This document shows, piece by piece, positions 10,706-22,885 of a DNA stretch of 64,000 nt; positions within the stretch are counted from its first letter, which is position 1; every line of letters starts with the position of its first letter. A program made the translations under genes and the position numbers. The stretch covers positions 12,931,399 to 12,995,398 of the forward strand of contig CM066912.1 in assembly GCA_033964015.1 (NCBI GenBank), written 5' to 3'. Source of the DNA: Scolanthus callimorphus. Its lineage: Eukaryota > Cnidaria > Anthozoa > Actiniaria > Edwardsiidae. A model generated the notes under the pieces. That model worked only from the letters and a program-made list of their open reading frames with translations. It did no database searches and was not told where the DNA came from.

Positions 10706-12446
10706 TACTACAGTCCCCAGGCACTCAAGATGTTATGTCTCATTTGTATTCTTCAAGTCAAAACAGATTCATGCAAGTTAGCAATGTTATTATTGGCTGG
10801 CCTATGATTTGAAATAGGACATTTGCATGGTGTCATTTGACTGTTCACCTGTAGCTACGAGAATGCTTTGCTATTTTAGCAGTGACTATGCTGATTGTTT
10901 TGGCAATGAAAATCTGGATAAGAAAGATTTGTAATATATAGTTTAGTTGCAGTCAATTGATGCCACATCCAAATGTCATACATTTCTTGGTATTTTGATA
11001 GGTCTCCAAAGAGGACGCATACTGTAATTAATTCTTACTTGGATCTGAGGCTAAGGAGAATAAAGCAAATGTCATGGACACCACCTAATGAACTGTTTAT
11101 TTTTATGCTTTATTCTGCTTTAGCTTCTAACTCGAGTATCGATTCAGTTTTTCAAAGGTTATATGCCAAGCGAATGGAATCAATAAGCCCAGAGTAGCAC
11201 AGGCTATACACCCAGATGGGTGATGTTCTTCTAATTCAACAGCAGCCTGAAGACAAAACTTTCATGAACAAATTAACACTATGGACCCACTTTTTGCTAC
11301 CGTTTTCATTGTTTGGTTGTTGTTAGCCTTCAATCCATTTTTAGTTATGGTTATACAGTATATGCTATTAATTATTGAAGCACCACAAGATGTTCAACAT
11401 ATTTATTATTGAGGTACATTCTGCGTTTTTGAGAGAAATATTTAAAATGTTCAGGTTCAGTTGCGTTATATATTTCAGGTGCAAATGGGAAGCATATCAT
11501 TGTTTTATTTCCATACTGCCTATTTATGATTAACAAACAGCTATTTCAGATATGGTAGTCGTAAGACGTACACACCCATAGGCATTGCTAGAAAAACATG
11601 AAATACCTTCCTAAGATGGCTACTGTATAGTTAGTACATCTGTTGTTTGGAACCAGTCTGGCAGAACAGATGCCACAAGAACAAGGATTAATGTTTCTAC
11701 CCATGACACTTTTCGGCCTGGGTGTGTACTCATCAAGCAACCTTTTTCTGAAATAGCTCTTGTACATGTTCCAGTTGATTGAAATTTGCAACAAAATATA
11801 ATAAAGTCCCATAACACTCCATAAACAATGTTAGGGTACAATAGTAATATATTTTATTATGTACAATGCAGAGCAAATTTGTATTACAGTTCTCATGGAA
11901 TTATCTTGTTGCTTACCAGTACTGTACTGATTTTATGACTGTCTTCCCATTCCAATTTATTGTTCTATAGATTGGTGACATTGGCCCTCTGTTGCAACAG
12001 GAATATTTTCTGTGCTCCATCTTTCATGTTATTAAAGGGGCACCATCATTTCAGAAAGATAACCCTATATCAAGGATTTGAAAGCAGTGCAGAAAATCTT
12101 GTTTCTCAAAATTATAAAAGCTACTGCTACACATTTTCTTATTTTTTTATTCAACATGGATTGATAAATTTCTGATAAAAGCCAAGAAAGATGAGTTTGT
12201 AGTCACGGGTGCCATATTGAATGCGCTAGGGCTGAGGCTGGAGCTAGTGACAAAGAGACTACAAACTTTAATTGTGTGGCCACAAAACACCATATCGTGC
12301 CTGTTTGGACCTTATATACTTTTCCTGTACAACTTGTTGTTTTGGTTGGTGGACAAGAACAGAACTGTTCATGTTTCAAGATTTCAACTCCACACTAAAA
12401 CTATAAATTTGTTGCTCCCTAGAGTTCTTTTTACAGGACTGTAAAG
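10706..12446. other. Kolobok element spacer between convergent genes
   Basis: No recognised protein. Short frames exist (10973-11197 plus; 11588-11841 minus, the latter containing PCSCGICSARL), but neither matches a family I know and neither fits the flanking genes. An AGGGGCACCATC motif at about 12037 resembles the element's own terminus, but no partner end was found. Presumably 3' flanks of the two genes. Confidence 0.4.
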
Positions 12447-12594
12447 TACAGTAAAAACCCAGAAATAAGAACCTGGATTGTAAGAATCAGTTACGGTAGG
12501 CTGGAATTATTCATGTTTCTTGTGTATTTTCAAATCAAATAAGAACCTGCTTTAGGCTAAAATTCTAAGTTCTTATATGTGGGTTTTTACTGTA
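12447..12594. mobile_element. MITE, TACAGTAAAAACCCA ends
   Basis: TACAGTAAAAACCCA at 12447 is mirrored by TGGGTTTTTACTGTA ending at 12594; the next dozen bases inside each end also largely pair. The TA at both extremities suits a Tc1/mariner-type target duplication. It lies just beyond the 3' end of the transposase gene, nested in the Kolobok element. Confidence 0.8.
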
Positions 12595-15500
12595 CGCCAA
12601 TAACAAAGTTTTCTTTATAAAAAACAAGCGCTAGTTCTAGTTATTGACTGTAAAGCGACTCCTTCTCCTTATCTCTTGGGGTGGGGCCACTGCAGCTATG
12701 GTAGCAGATGGCAGCTAACCTCTTCCTTGCACCAAAAGCCTTATTCCTGATAAAGATCAGACAGAACAATTAGCTTATTTGCCAGTCAGATTTTCAAGAA
12801 ATTCAAGGGAGGGAGCTCTTCTTTAAACCATTATAAAAAATTTTGATTAAAAAAGGCAGAATTAATTGATAGTCTATCATTTGCTTGATTCATAAAAAGT
12901 ATTGTATAATTTATAAGGCTAGTCAGGGATGGATCCAGGAATGGGGGCCGGATAGTGAAAACATGGGACGAAAATTGCCAAATTTCCTCAAGCAAATACA
13001 GAAAATGTATGGGGAAATCTTCAGAGAAACAGGGGGCTACAGTTCCCTTGCAACCCCCCCCCCTAAATCTGCTCCTGCTAGTGCTTCCGTTGCAAAAATG
13101 ACCCATCCAAAACTAAAACAATAATTTTATAGATAGGATTTTTATATTACAAATACTTACTGAAAAGCACACCGCTTGGGAGCATACATTAGAGACAATG
13201 CATTGACTGATTCCAGTTCGCCTGTGTGTCTAAAACAAAATAATATTCATATATCATAAGCCGACACCTTGGTAATTGAAAAAAGTGTCTGTAAGGGCTG
13301 TCTGGTTAAGAGAGTCGCGCTCACTGACTGGCTGGTTTGCAGTGGTGAATAGAGTCCATGCCAAATGTAATTGCATCAGCATATGTACTCTTACTTCAAA
13401 GGCCTGATTACTTTTCAAAGGCCTGTGGTAGAAAAAAATTACAGGAGCCGAGAGAGGTGTGTACTCTTATGTCCCATGCTATACATTGTAATACCCCTAA
13501 AATGTGGAAATAAACCCCTGGAAATGTGTTACTTATCACAACTGGATTAACTTTTAATAACAAATCGTGCAAATTATATTGTGCTCACCTGAATCTCACA
13601 TAATACTTGAAGCTGTCCAACAATGCTGGTTCGCAAATAACCTTTTGAAGAGTCTCAAAATCCTTGTCCCTTCGGTCAAACCAAGGCAGTTCATGTTCTT
13701 CCTCATTGATGGGATCATGGTCACATTTGCCCCCCGTCCAGTCATGCTCGTTACAGACATGATGTAGAATGGAAAACCACTTGCTCTATTGAAACAACAA
13801 TAAAAACAACAAAGAGTACATGAAAAAGGGCATAAAAACAATTTCTCATAACCTACACATACATGAGGTACACATTTTATCACCAGAAAAATTATTTGAC
13901 TTTCTTTTAAGGTATTTTCATAGTTGAAGTACCTTCAACACTGCTAAAGCCTCTTCGTCAGAACCTGTGTCTTTACTGCAAACCTCGCAACAGTACCAGA
14001 AGTGTGTAACAATGGCTTTGGACCACTGCTGGATCTTGGCCATGGACTTGGGTTTAGACACCTTCATGTATCAAAAGAAGAAATAAGTTTGCAGCAAGAA
14101 GCTTTCTGACCAATTAAAATTACTGGAGATTATCATACAACTTTTGTTTGGTCTCACAGTAAATTTTAATCTCATATGACCCTGATGACCACCTACAGTA
14201 CACACATTGTAAAAAATGTATACAGTTACCTTGGTTAATGCTTTGCGTATGCTCTTGGCTTTATGCCAGATGTCTAGCGAGTGGAAAATGTGTCTGAAGT
14301 CTTCAGCTGAAACACAAATCAAACAAATTATACACCTAGTTCGAAAATTGTAGCTGTCAGATATGAGAAAAGCAAAAAGCTCTTGAGGATTTTCAACCAA
14401 ATGTTCAGGGTTTCCTATATTACATTGTCCTGATGCATCTACATTAAGTGTACACCTGTTTTAAAAAAAGATGCCTCAAATAAGTAATCCAATCTTTGAA
14501 TGTCTCAGAAGAGCTTTTTGCCTTTCACTAACTGAGGGAAACTTTTTTTCTGGAATAGGTGTACTTATGGTATGTACTTATTGCAACACTAGAAAGGATT
14601 ATTATGTTGTTACTATTATTATTTTCCTGGCACATACATTATTTTATTTTCTGGAAGAGGGAGAGCAGCCACATCACAAGCAAGTGATTTGAAGCCAAAT
14701 GGCATGCATACACCTATTTCAGAAAAGGTTGCACTTTCACGTCACCACTGTCTGTTGTAGCCCGCGATGCATCTTGAAATCAAATCAGTATACCAAAAAA
14801 ACAGAATCATGGATGCTAGTTTTAAGGAAAAATAACCACCCTGTTTATGTCAAATGATTAATAATACATCACTTGCAATAAATTTTGTACTTGATTAATG
14901 CAATAATTTCATTCTTTCTTCTTAGTTTCTCCCATGTCGCACGACAGGCTACAACTACAGTTACAGTGCAACCTTTTCTGAAAAAAGGTGTATAAAACAT
15001 TTATATTCAATCTGTTTCTGGTAAAAAAAAGCATGTAATGTACTAACAATTCATGGCTAATTTGAGAACCAATGATGCTAGTGAAAAAACATACCCATCA
15101 TTTTTTAACAGTGGAAGATGCATCTGTTGACAGTTCCGACATTTTAATGATGTTTTCAAGATGTTTGAGAGCACGCTTCAGTGCTTCCTTCTCCGTCACA
15201 GAGGACTTGTTTTGCGTTTCTCTTTTGTCCACTATTTCCACGTGAACAACATAGTTGTTTATTGCCTCCATCAGATAGTAGCACAGAAACTTGGCACTGT
15301 GCCCGGGAGAGTCACACTGCCCATCTCCACTTAGTAATGCATCTCCCTCAAGGTCATCTAAAATTTGCTTCCTCATCCATTGCCACCACTCATTGATAAC
15401 TGGGGTAGTGTACAGGATTTGAATCGTGAAGTAGGTGGATTTTCCTATAAATTGGAGGTTCATGAACTTGGCTAGGAGGTCCAGCTTGTCTTGTTACCAG

Positions 15501-15807
15501 AGAGAAGAGTAGCAGCACAACCTGTATTTTAATAAAAAAATAATGTATTATCAGCATTAATTAGCAATTCCTTATCAGGGGCTTGTTCTTCGAATTTAGA
15601 ATAATATCACTATTCTAGGAACAATGTCATAGCTACATTTATATCTTTTCACTCCTACAATAGTTCTATTCCATTCTCTGTCATCATAGATCTTTCTTCA
15701 GACACCCAAAATATGAAAACTGGAATGTCACAGAGTGTATAAAAATATAGCAAAACAATAGCAACATTAGCACTTAGTCAATGCCTAATGGGGCACATTT
15801 TGTTTTA

Positions 15808-15939
15808 TACCATGCAACAGAAAATACAGCCAATCAGAATGCAGGAAAGTCATTGTATATTTGGTGGTATATCACCAACCTTCTCCTATACCTAAAATAT
15901 TTATTTAAAATTCTGCCTTTTATTTTCTGTTGCATGGTA
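15808..15939. mobile_element. MITE in transposase intron 5
   Basis: TACCATGCAACAGAAAATA at the left end is the exact reverse complement of the right end TATTTTCTGTTGCATGGTA. 132 bp, non-coding, TA at both ends. Confidence 0.85.
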
Positions 15940-16502
15940 TAGATTAGTTATAGAAGTGGTGATATTGTAACATAAAATATCACCTGCAAATTGTTTGCAT
16001 AAAGTCCATTTTATGTCTGTGAAGACTCCCATTTTCCTGCATGTCCTTTTGGGCATTTGTAGTACCGTATAACAGTACATCCTTGTACCCGTCTCTTGGT
16101 GATGGTCACTGTTAGGCCACATCCTTGGCGAGTGCAGACACATCTCACTAGAAGGTCCTCTAAGCGTTCAATTGAACAGATAAACTTTGTAGTGTTTACC
16201 AGTTCTTTTTTCAATTCGTGCTGTTCTTCAAGTCTGGTGAACTTGGGGGCGGCTGTGTGAACAAGGGGTTCTAAATCTTGGGATACAGCTATCTCTGGTA
16301 CTGAAGCTGGTGCAGGGGTAGGGATAGCAGAGGGTGTACATGTAGGAACTGGTACTCGTGGGCACGGTCTGATAACACAAATTCCAGATGAACCTGGACG
16401 AGGGACGGATGGTTGGTGTGGTACAGGCAATTGGTCTTGTGTGGGTGTTGTGCCAGTGGTTGATGACATTGAGATAGGAGTAACGCTGGCAGAGGTGTCT
16501 TC

Positions 16503-16592
16503 TAGCTCCTCGTCACTGTCAGGCAGCACAGCAAGCTCCTCGTCACTGTCAGGCAGCACAGCAAGCTCCTCGTCACTGTCAGGCAGCACAAT
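16503..16592 (-). repeat. Three tandem 30-bp coding repeats (LPDSDEELAV)
   Basis: AGCTCCTCGTCACTGTCAGG...CAGCACAGCA repeats three times almost identically. In the transposase frame it encodes a ten-residue acidic unit, LPDSDEELAV. The S-D-E-E context is a casein-kinase-2-like site. Near-identity of the units suggests recent expansion. Confidence 0.85.
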
Positions 16593-18368
16593 GCTATCTT
16601 CTAAACCTCTGCCATCATCATCTTCACTTTCACTGAATGGAAAAAATGTCAAACTTTAAAGCTGACAACAAGTATCTAAATAGAAAAAAGTAATTAACAG
16701 ATACACATTTTACACAAACATAATTTGAGCTCAAAATTGAAAAATGGCAACAGAAGGCTGGGAACATTCCAATCAAAAAGCTTACTGAAGATACAGCGAC
16801 CATATCATAATTATTTATTGTGTTTAGTGCTGGATATATATGTCTTGACCACTGTAATTGGCATTCGCTGTAATGGTTCCCTGGCCAGTGTCATGTCTTT
16901 CATTTTCTTACACTACAAATCAAGATACAGTACCATGCGCCAACAAATAAGTGTGTGATAATCCATGAATAAAATACAAAATTGTTTATTTTGATTTGCA
17001 TGGTTAGTACAGTAACTGCAGTGCCCATGGCAACACCAACCTGGATATAGAGGCATTATCACTCTCATCATCAGAGACATCCTCAGTGCCTTGGACCTCT
17101 TTCAGGGCATCTTGCAAACAAATGCTACAAAATGGAATAGAATGTTTTCTTTTTTGCAACATGAACAATCGACACCAGCAGCTACAGGTAGAATACAATT
17201 TGTTTCTGTTTGTATCAGCAATGTTTATGTAGTAAGCTATGTTTTACTCTCCCGCGGTTGAGCGTGCATGCAACAAGTACAACACAGAGCAGAAGAGACA
17301 TTACCTCACTTCTTCTGTTTCCTTTTCGGCCATCAAAGCCTCATTTTCGCTCTCCTGTTCATCATCACTACTGCTGTCTTCCAGGTATCCGCTGGGAACC
17401 ACAACAGAATCGCCCAGCCGAGAATGAAACGACCCTTCTATGTCTATCAGGCTTTCCTCCTCGACCACGGGCTCTTCCATATTTCCTGACACTTCTCTCC
17501 GTTTTATTGGTGTAGAACTTGGTAAAAGAGTATCTAAAGTGTAATAAAATAAGATGATTCAATAAAGAGTATCTACCAAATAAATTGTATTATTATATAG
17601 ACACGAGTATTTCACTGGAAGATACGCCACTCTTAGATCTCAAACGAAGTTCTTGCCACTCGAAAATAAAACTCATTTTCGTGCCACCATGTAGAAACGG
17701 CCGCCATTGGCTTTACTGCTTTGTTGTTATTGTTCTTGTTACTTACTGAAGCCCCGTCGCTTGCCTTTTGCGGGTTTGCTTGCTGCTGCTTTCGAAACGA
17801 CGTAACTGAAAGAAAGATAAGTTCGTTAATTATCGCACTAGTAAAGATGAACTTCAATTTCAATTCAAAACCTTCGAGTAATTGCTTACCCGATTCTTTC
17901 ACGGCGCTTCATCTCCAAACCGAGTAGGTATGCAGCAAAGCTGGAATCGCTCCCAAAGCATCCATTCATCCTCATTTCTCTCCATGTACGAAAAACAGTC
18001 TCATGTAGGTAAACTACAGGGTGTTCCAGCCTCCATAGCTTTCTGTTTTTGTACCGATTCAGCTTTGAGGACGGCAATGCTGGCCGTCCTCGCCGCTTCC
18101 CCTCAGGTTCTTTCGACATAACTATCACTTCATCTCTCGGAATCGACAAAATCCAGTTATAAATACGTCGGGAAATAACCAATACATACAAATATCCAGA
18201 ATATTTGACTTGAAGTTCAGAATACGAGGCGATGGAAACAGATTTCCTAGCTTTCAACTTTCGACAAACGACGAAACAATTTCCGAACACGGGGTACGTT
18301 TATTCTGAAATGCACCGCCCCACAATGCATCGCGCGCCCGCAATACACGGTGACACTGCCCCTTTAAC

Positions 18369-18734
18369 AAGGCGTGGTCGTAAAGACTTAAATTTTGTTA
18401 TGAATGTCAAAAAATAAAACTTAACAGTCTCGAGAAGAGTCTAGGCAAATGATAAAATTTAGGAAAAGAATATTTGCCGTCTAGATTGTCCATCACAATC
18501 AGTTTTCTTACCTTACAAGTCCCGACCCCTGGGAAAGTCATACCCTCTCGCGCCTCAGCATTTTGGGTGTGGCAGTAAAATATCGAAACTCGCCCCGTTG
18601 GGCCGAGCAACCCCGCACAAAAGTCTTGGGAGTACCCCATCCCCATCCAAATCCCCTTCCGGGTGAGCCAGCGTCAATCCCATTGTTGTTTAATTTTGTA
18701 TCGCCTTCTTGCACGACAGTAAGGGGACAAATAG
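18369..18734. other. No gene recognised
   Basis: Right flank of the Kolobok element. A minus frame at 18407-18646 is open but unrecognised. Nothing else identified. Confidence 0.4.
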
Positions 18735-19092
18735 TAAACCATTTTCATTGATCTCATTGTGCTCTTATTAAGTTATGGGAAGAGACCTGGCGGGGCCCAA
18801 AAAGGCGAGGACGGAAAAATGAAAGAGGGAGGGAGGGAGGGGAAGAAAAAAAAAAACAAGGAACCCCGCCAGATCGGGTGAGCACAAAGAGACCAATCCC
18901 CACCAAGAAAGGCCACCCGCGTGCCCGCACACAGGCGTCGAGAGGTGGCCTGGCTGTGGCAGTCGGAACCAGAATGATTATGCTAATGAATGGATTGTTT
19001 TATATTCGCACTATTAGATCAATAAAAATAGTAAACCATTTTCATTGATCTCATTGTGCTCTTATTAAGTTATGGGAAGAGACCTGGCTCCG
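18735..19092. repeat. Direct repeat pair (about 50 bp), 295 bp apart
   Basis: TAGTAAACCATTTTCATTGA and the following AGTTATGGGAAGAGACCTGGC occur at 18735-18786 and again at 19030-19083, nearly identical. Between them are a purine-rich tract (GAGGGAGGGAGG, poly-A) and a segment at 18961-19020 that recurs at 22441-22505. The pattern fits duplicated ends of a deleted or solo element. Confidence 0.75.
18961..19024 (+). repeat. Dispersed repeat, partner at 22441-22505
   Basis: CAGTCGGAACCAGAATGATT through TTTTATATTCGCACTATTAG matches 22443-22505 in the same orientation with only a few differences. The two copies bracket the minisatellite region. Confidence 0.85.
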
Positions 19093-19187
19093 CCCTTGCG
19101 ACGCTACAGGATTATATGACTTCCCATGGCCCACTGCCTGTGCTGGTCCCAGCCATGTCTATTCCACAAACCAGAACCACTTCATAA

Positions 19188-19338
19188 CTCAGAACCTCCA
19201 CAGCCCCTTTCCATAACTCAGAACCCCCACAGACCCTTTCCATAACTCAGACCCCCACAGACCCTTTCCATAACTCAGAACCCCCACAGACCCTTTCCAT
19301 AACTCAGAACCCCCACAGACCCTCTCCATAACTCAGAA
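19188..19338 (+). repeat. Minisatellite, about 30-bp unit, five copies
   Basis: The unit contains CCATAACTCAGAACCCCCAC followed by AGACCCTTT and repeats five to six times with minor variation. Non-coding. Confidence 0.9.
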
Positions 19339-19359
19339 TTCTAAACAACCGACCCTTTC

Positions 19360-20560
19360 CTCTTGATACCAAATCCCCTAAACGATACAACAGCATCCCA
19401 TGATGAGCTCTTGGAGCAATGTTAATTGCATATCCACAGACCTAAGGAATATTCTAGTTCATACTAATAAAGGATTTTAAACCTACATTCTGCCTCCCTC
19501 TTCGAGAGCAGAGCATGACTATGACAGAGAATTGGATATTCGAGGCTTTCCGAATGGTTACACACGACATCATCGGGAAGTCATCGGACATCGTCGCCTT
19601 CCGAAGTCCACCAAGGAGCACTGCAATTTCTGGTCTCATAGACTAGCCACGATGACGTGATAGAATATTTTATATAGTAGAAATATACTACCAGTATGGG
19701 TTACACACTTTGCTAGCCAATAAATGTAAAGCTTCTAAACTAGGTCGTGCCTAGATTTTCTTAACCCAAACAAAATGGTGGGCAACAGTGGTAACAGTAA
19801 GAAAACAGGGTCTGCCTGAGGTACGTGGTCCAGACATCTGTCAGTACCCAAGACCACTGCCAGGTGATCTATGATACAAATTATAGTAAACTCAGCCAAA
19901 CTGAAGAAAAGATATTCATAACATACACCTTTCCCCAAAACTCAGAAATTCTCAGGCAGAAGGTGGTAAAACAATAAATAAATAGAACTAAAACAATGTG
20001 CAGGCTAAGGCCTAATATGTATAGGAATAACATGCTGCCCTGCCGTACTAAATAAATGGAAACAATTCTAAGTTTGACATGATCAGGGGATCCGATCCAG
20101 CTCAGTAAGCGGGGATCTCCATCTCGCTTCTAAGGGGCATAGAGTGAAAACACAAGCAATTACACACGAGAGAAAAAGTAAATAAAGGTAGAGACGTAGG
20201 GAAGGAGGTCCCCACTCACCGTAGAGCCGGACCGAACCCCCCGAAAGGGGTTGTAAGGCACAGATAAGGTCAGGCCTTTGGTACGGCAGGTAAGTGGAAA
20301 CTGGAAGAAAAAGATTTTTTTTGGGTTTGTTTTGACATGCACTTAGTAAAAACTACTAATATTTTAGGTGTATGTTATGGATTGCTTTTCTCCTGTATTC
20401 CTACTTTCAGTACTATGCACTTCTTTCTTCGGTACTGGACATTTTTCTGGTACCGTATATTTTTGTTTTCCAAGGAACCAGCAGACCATTATGCTTTTGT
20501 TTTCCTCACACCATGCTTTCAGGGGGCCTGACTGTAAATCCTTGATCACTTTTCTTTATT
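19360..20560. other. No gene recognised; possible LTR-like remnant
   Basis: Contains AATAAA-type signals (for example at 19718) and short open frames with no recognisable domain. A TGGTGGGCAACAGTGG stretch at about 19777 loosely resembles a primer-binding-type sequence after an LTR, but no matching second LTR is visible, so I do not call one. Confidence 0.2.
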
Positions 20561-20574
20561 ATATATAATAATTT

Positions 20575-21495
20575 TATTTTCATGGGCTCTACCCATGACC
20601 CGTAAATGTTTTTGCATGGGCTGAACTTGCATGATCTATAAAATGTTTTTGCATGGGCTCTAACTTCCATGTTTACAGATTTTGTGCATGGGCTCTAACT
20701 TCCATGATCTACAGATTTGTGCATGGGCTCCTTCCATTATCTATAAATTTTTGTGCATGGGCTCTTACTTCTATGATCTACGAATTTTTGTGCATGGACT
20801 CTTACTTCCCTAAGCTATAAATTTTTGTGCATGGGCTCTCACTTCCATGATTTACAGATTTTGTGCATGGGCTCTTACTTCCATGATCTCTAAATTTTTG
20901 TGCATGGGCTCTTCCATGATCTACGAATTTTTATGCATGGGCTCTTACTTCCACGATCTACGAATTTTTGTGCATGGGCTCTTACATCCATGATCTTTAT
21001 TTTTTTGTGCATGGGCTCTTACATCCATGATCTTTATTTTTTGTGCATGGGCTCTTACTTCCATGATCTACGAATTTTTATGCATGGGCTCTTACTTCCA
21101 TGATCGACGAATTTTTATGCATGGGTTCTTACTTCCATGATCTACGATTTTTTGTGCATGGGCTCTTACATCCATGATCTTTATTTTTTTGTGCATGGGC
21201 TCTTACATCCATGATCTTTATTTTTTTGTGCATGGGCTCTTACATCCATGATCTTTATTTTTTGTGCATGGGCTCTTACTTCCATGATCTACGAATTTTT
21301 ATGCATGGGCTCTTACTTCCATGATCTACGAATTTTGTGCATGGGCTCTTACATCCATGATCTTTATTTTTTTGTGCATGGGCTCTTACTTCCATGATCT
21401 ATAAATTTTTGTGCATGGGCTCTTACTTCCATGATCTATAAATTTTTGTGCATGGGCTCTTACTTCCATGATCTACGAATTTTTGTGCAGGGTTC
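20575..21495 (+). repeat. Minisatellite, about 38-bp unit, roughly two dozen copies
   Basis: The unit is GCATGGGCTCTTACTTCCAT followed by GATCTACGAATTTTTGT, with variants in the second half (CTTTATTTTTTT, CTATAAATTTTT, CAGATTT). Variant types alternate in blocks, showing higher-order duplication. The open frame at 20900-21103 is only the repeat translated. Confidence 0.95.
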
Positions 21496-21929
21496 CAACT
21501 TCCATGATCTAAACATTTTGATTTTGAGAAGGTTATACTTGCAACTGGACTTCTGTGATGTAGTAGACTGGCGTTTTGTAGATTCTTGCATGATAGGCTG
21601 GACCAACAAAGAAAAAATGAACCATGCGAACAAAAAGAAGAAGACAATTAGTAGGGAGGCAAAAAAGCGTGGCGAAAGCGGCGTGCTTTGTGATGCAAAA
21701 CCGAGAGAAAACAAACCAAGAGATATGCGTAGAAAAATGACAAGAAATTAGAGCGAACTAAGCGAATAAAAGCGAAATGCGAGGCTTAGCAAGGGTACAT
21801 GAAATAGAATGGAGCTAGACTAAACCTGGCCGGAATAAGTGTGAAACCATTGAACCTGTTACATTAGCCATGGCAGGCATAACTGAACCACGTCGAGCGA
21901 GTAGAGGAATAGGATTTAAAATGGAGAAC

Positions 21930-22232
21930 ATTGTGGCGCAAGCAACTAATAAACAGTAGCTAAAAAGGGGGAGAAAAGTAGGGCGAACGGTGGACATGGA
22001 ATAAACGAAAATAAATGGCTGGAAAACCACGTGTAGCTACGGCGACTGCCAGAGACGAACAACGGCAACATAAACTAAACAACAAGCGGGGCAAGGAATA
22101 CGACTAAATATTAAGAATATTGTGACACAAACAAACTGATAAACAGTATAGCTAAGCTGGGGAAGAAAACTAGGCCAACGGTGCACATGGGATAAATAAT
22201 AACAATATTGCTAGAAAAACACGCTAGAGAAC
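21930..22232 (+). repeat. Tandem duplication, about 185-bp unit
   Basis: The segment with AATAAACAGTAGCTAAAAAG and GCGAACGGTGGACATGGAAT (21945-22030) recurs diverged at 22131-22225 (GATAAACAGTATAGCTAAGC; GCCAACGGTGCACATGGGAT). Non-coding. Confidence 0.7.
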
Positions 22233-22550
22233 CATGGCGAACTAGCGGAAAACACCGACCTCACCTGAAACTGTACGGAAAAATGATTAAAGCAGAACTG
22301 TAGACATCATGCTGAAGCAGAAAACCAGTAGAAGGCGACGGGAAGTATGCGAAGAGCCAGGGAAGGGAAGCGTAATTTTATTTGGTATGCATGTAGAGTT
22401 GAAGAGTGAAGTGCAGGAAGATGGCGAGATGTTGCCAGCGTGGCAGTCGGAACCAGAATGATTATGCTAATGAATGGATTGTTTTATATTCGCACTATAA
22501 GATCAATGAAAATAGGTATTCCTTCTTATTCTGCGCTTGTCAACCTCGTT

Positions 22551-22875
22551 CCCAGGACCTTCTGGTTAATTTTCAAGATGGCGGGTCACTCGAAGAAGAC
22601 CGTGGCAAAGGCTGGGGCCTTTCCACGGGGAGACCACCTAAGTAAAACAGTTTAAATCCGATATGGCTTGCGGAAAGCCGGGAAAAGATGGCACAAATCA
22701 TGAACACATGTCATTAAGATTAATTTTAGCCCCGACTTCGGCCCTCTTTTCCCGGCTGTCTGCCCTCCATATCGGACTTTAACTGTTTTCTTAAGCGGTC
22801 TCCCTGTGGATAAAGCCCAGCCTTTGCCAGGGTCTTCTTCCGAGTGACCTGCCATCTTGAAAATTACCCAGAAGA
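22551..22875. repeat. Large palindrome with about 135-bp arms
   Basis: The left arm (22551-22692) begins CTTCTGGTTAATTTTCAAGA; the right arm (22738-22875) ends TCTTGAAAATTACCCAGAAG. Arms pair along their length, with a loop of about 45 bp. It directly abuts the inverted-repeat copy starting at 22886. Foldback or MITE-like. Confidence 0.9.
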
Positions 22876-22885
22876 TTGACTTTGT

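Larger units (their letters stand above)
12641..18119 (-). pseudogene. Kolobok DDE transposase, 11 exons, with nonsense and frameshift lesions
   Basis: Exons on minus: 18119-17890, 17805-17747, 17533-17305, 17124-17041, 16632-15984, 15521-15095, 14306-14230, 14061-13933, 13785-13589, 13229-13161, 12746-12641, all with GT/AG ends, about 750 codons. Order: AT-hook-like KRRGRPALP; acidic stretches; three tandem copies of LPDSDEELAV; a Cys/His cluster (CVCTRQGCG...CPKGHAGKWESS); then the catalytic part with GDGQCDSPGHSAK, ELSTDASSTVK, HSLDIWHKAK, THFWYCCEVC, SILHHVCNEHDW and HTGELESVNAL, matching Kolobok transposases as I know them. The aspartates in CDSP and STDA and the glutamate in GELES are the likely DDE residues. 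Lesions: TAA at 16011-16013, two one-base losses near the start of exon 6, and a probable one-base loss in an A run at its end. The final exon ends ARKRLAAICYHS... with TAA at 12641. Confidence 0.9.
9141..18363. mobile_element. Kolobok-type DNA transposon, 9.2 kb, two genes, P2X7-like cargo
   Basis: The left end AGGGGCAGTGTCACCG at 9141-9156 is exactly repeated in reverse complement at 18348-18363. Flanks are TTAA at 9137-9140 and 18364-18367. TTAA duplication, an AGGGG terminus and a Kolobok-like DDE transposase inside agree. Gene order: CXC/P2X7-like gene on plus (9326-10705), about 1.9 kb of spacer, then an 11-exon transposase on minus (18119-12641), so the two genes are convergent and each starts near an end. 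Both are interrupted by point lesions, so this copy is probably dead but young. Smaller MITEs are nested at 12447-12594 and 15808-15939. Linkage of P2X7-type ballast domains with Kolobok elements has, as I recall, been reported; the exact two-gene structure here should be compared with it. Confidence 0.9.

Noticed and set aside
19360..20560. LTR retrotransposon
   Set aside because: A primer-binding-like stretch and AATAAA signals were seen, but no paired LTR or gag/pol coding.
20900..21103. Open frame with repeated MHGLLLP/FCAWALT text
   Set aside because: Simply the minisatellite translated.
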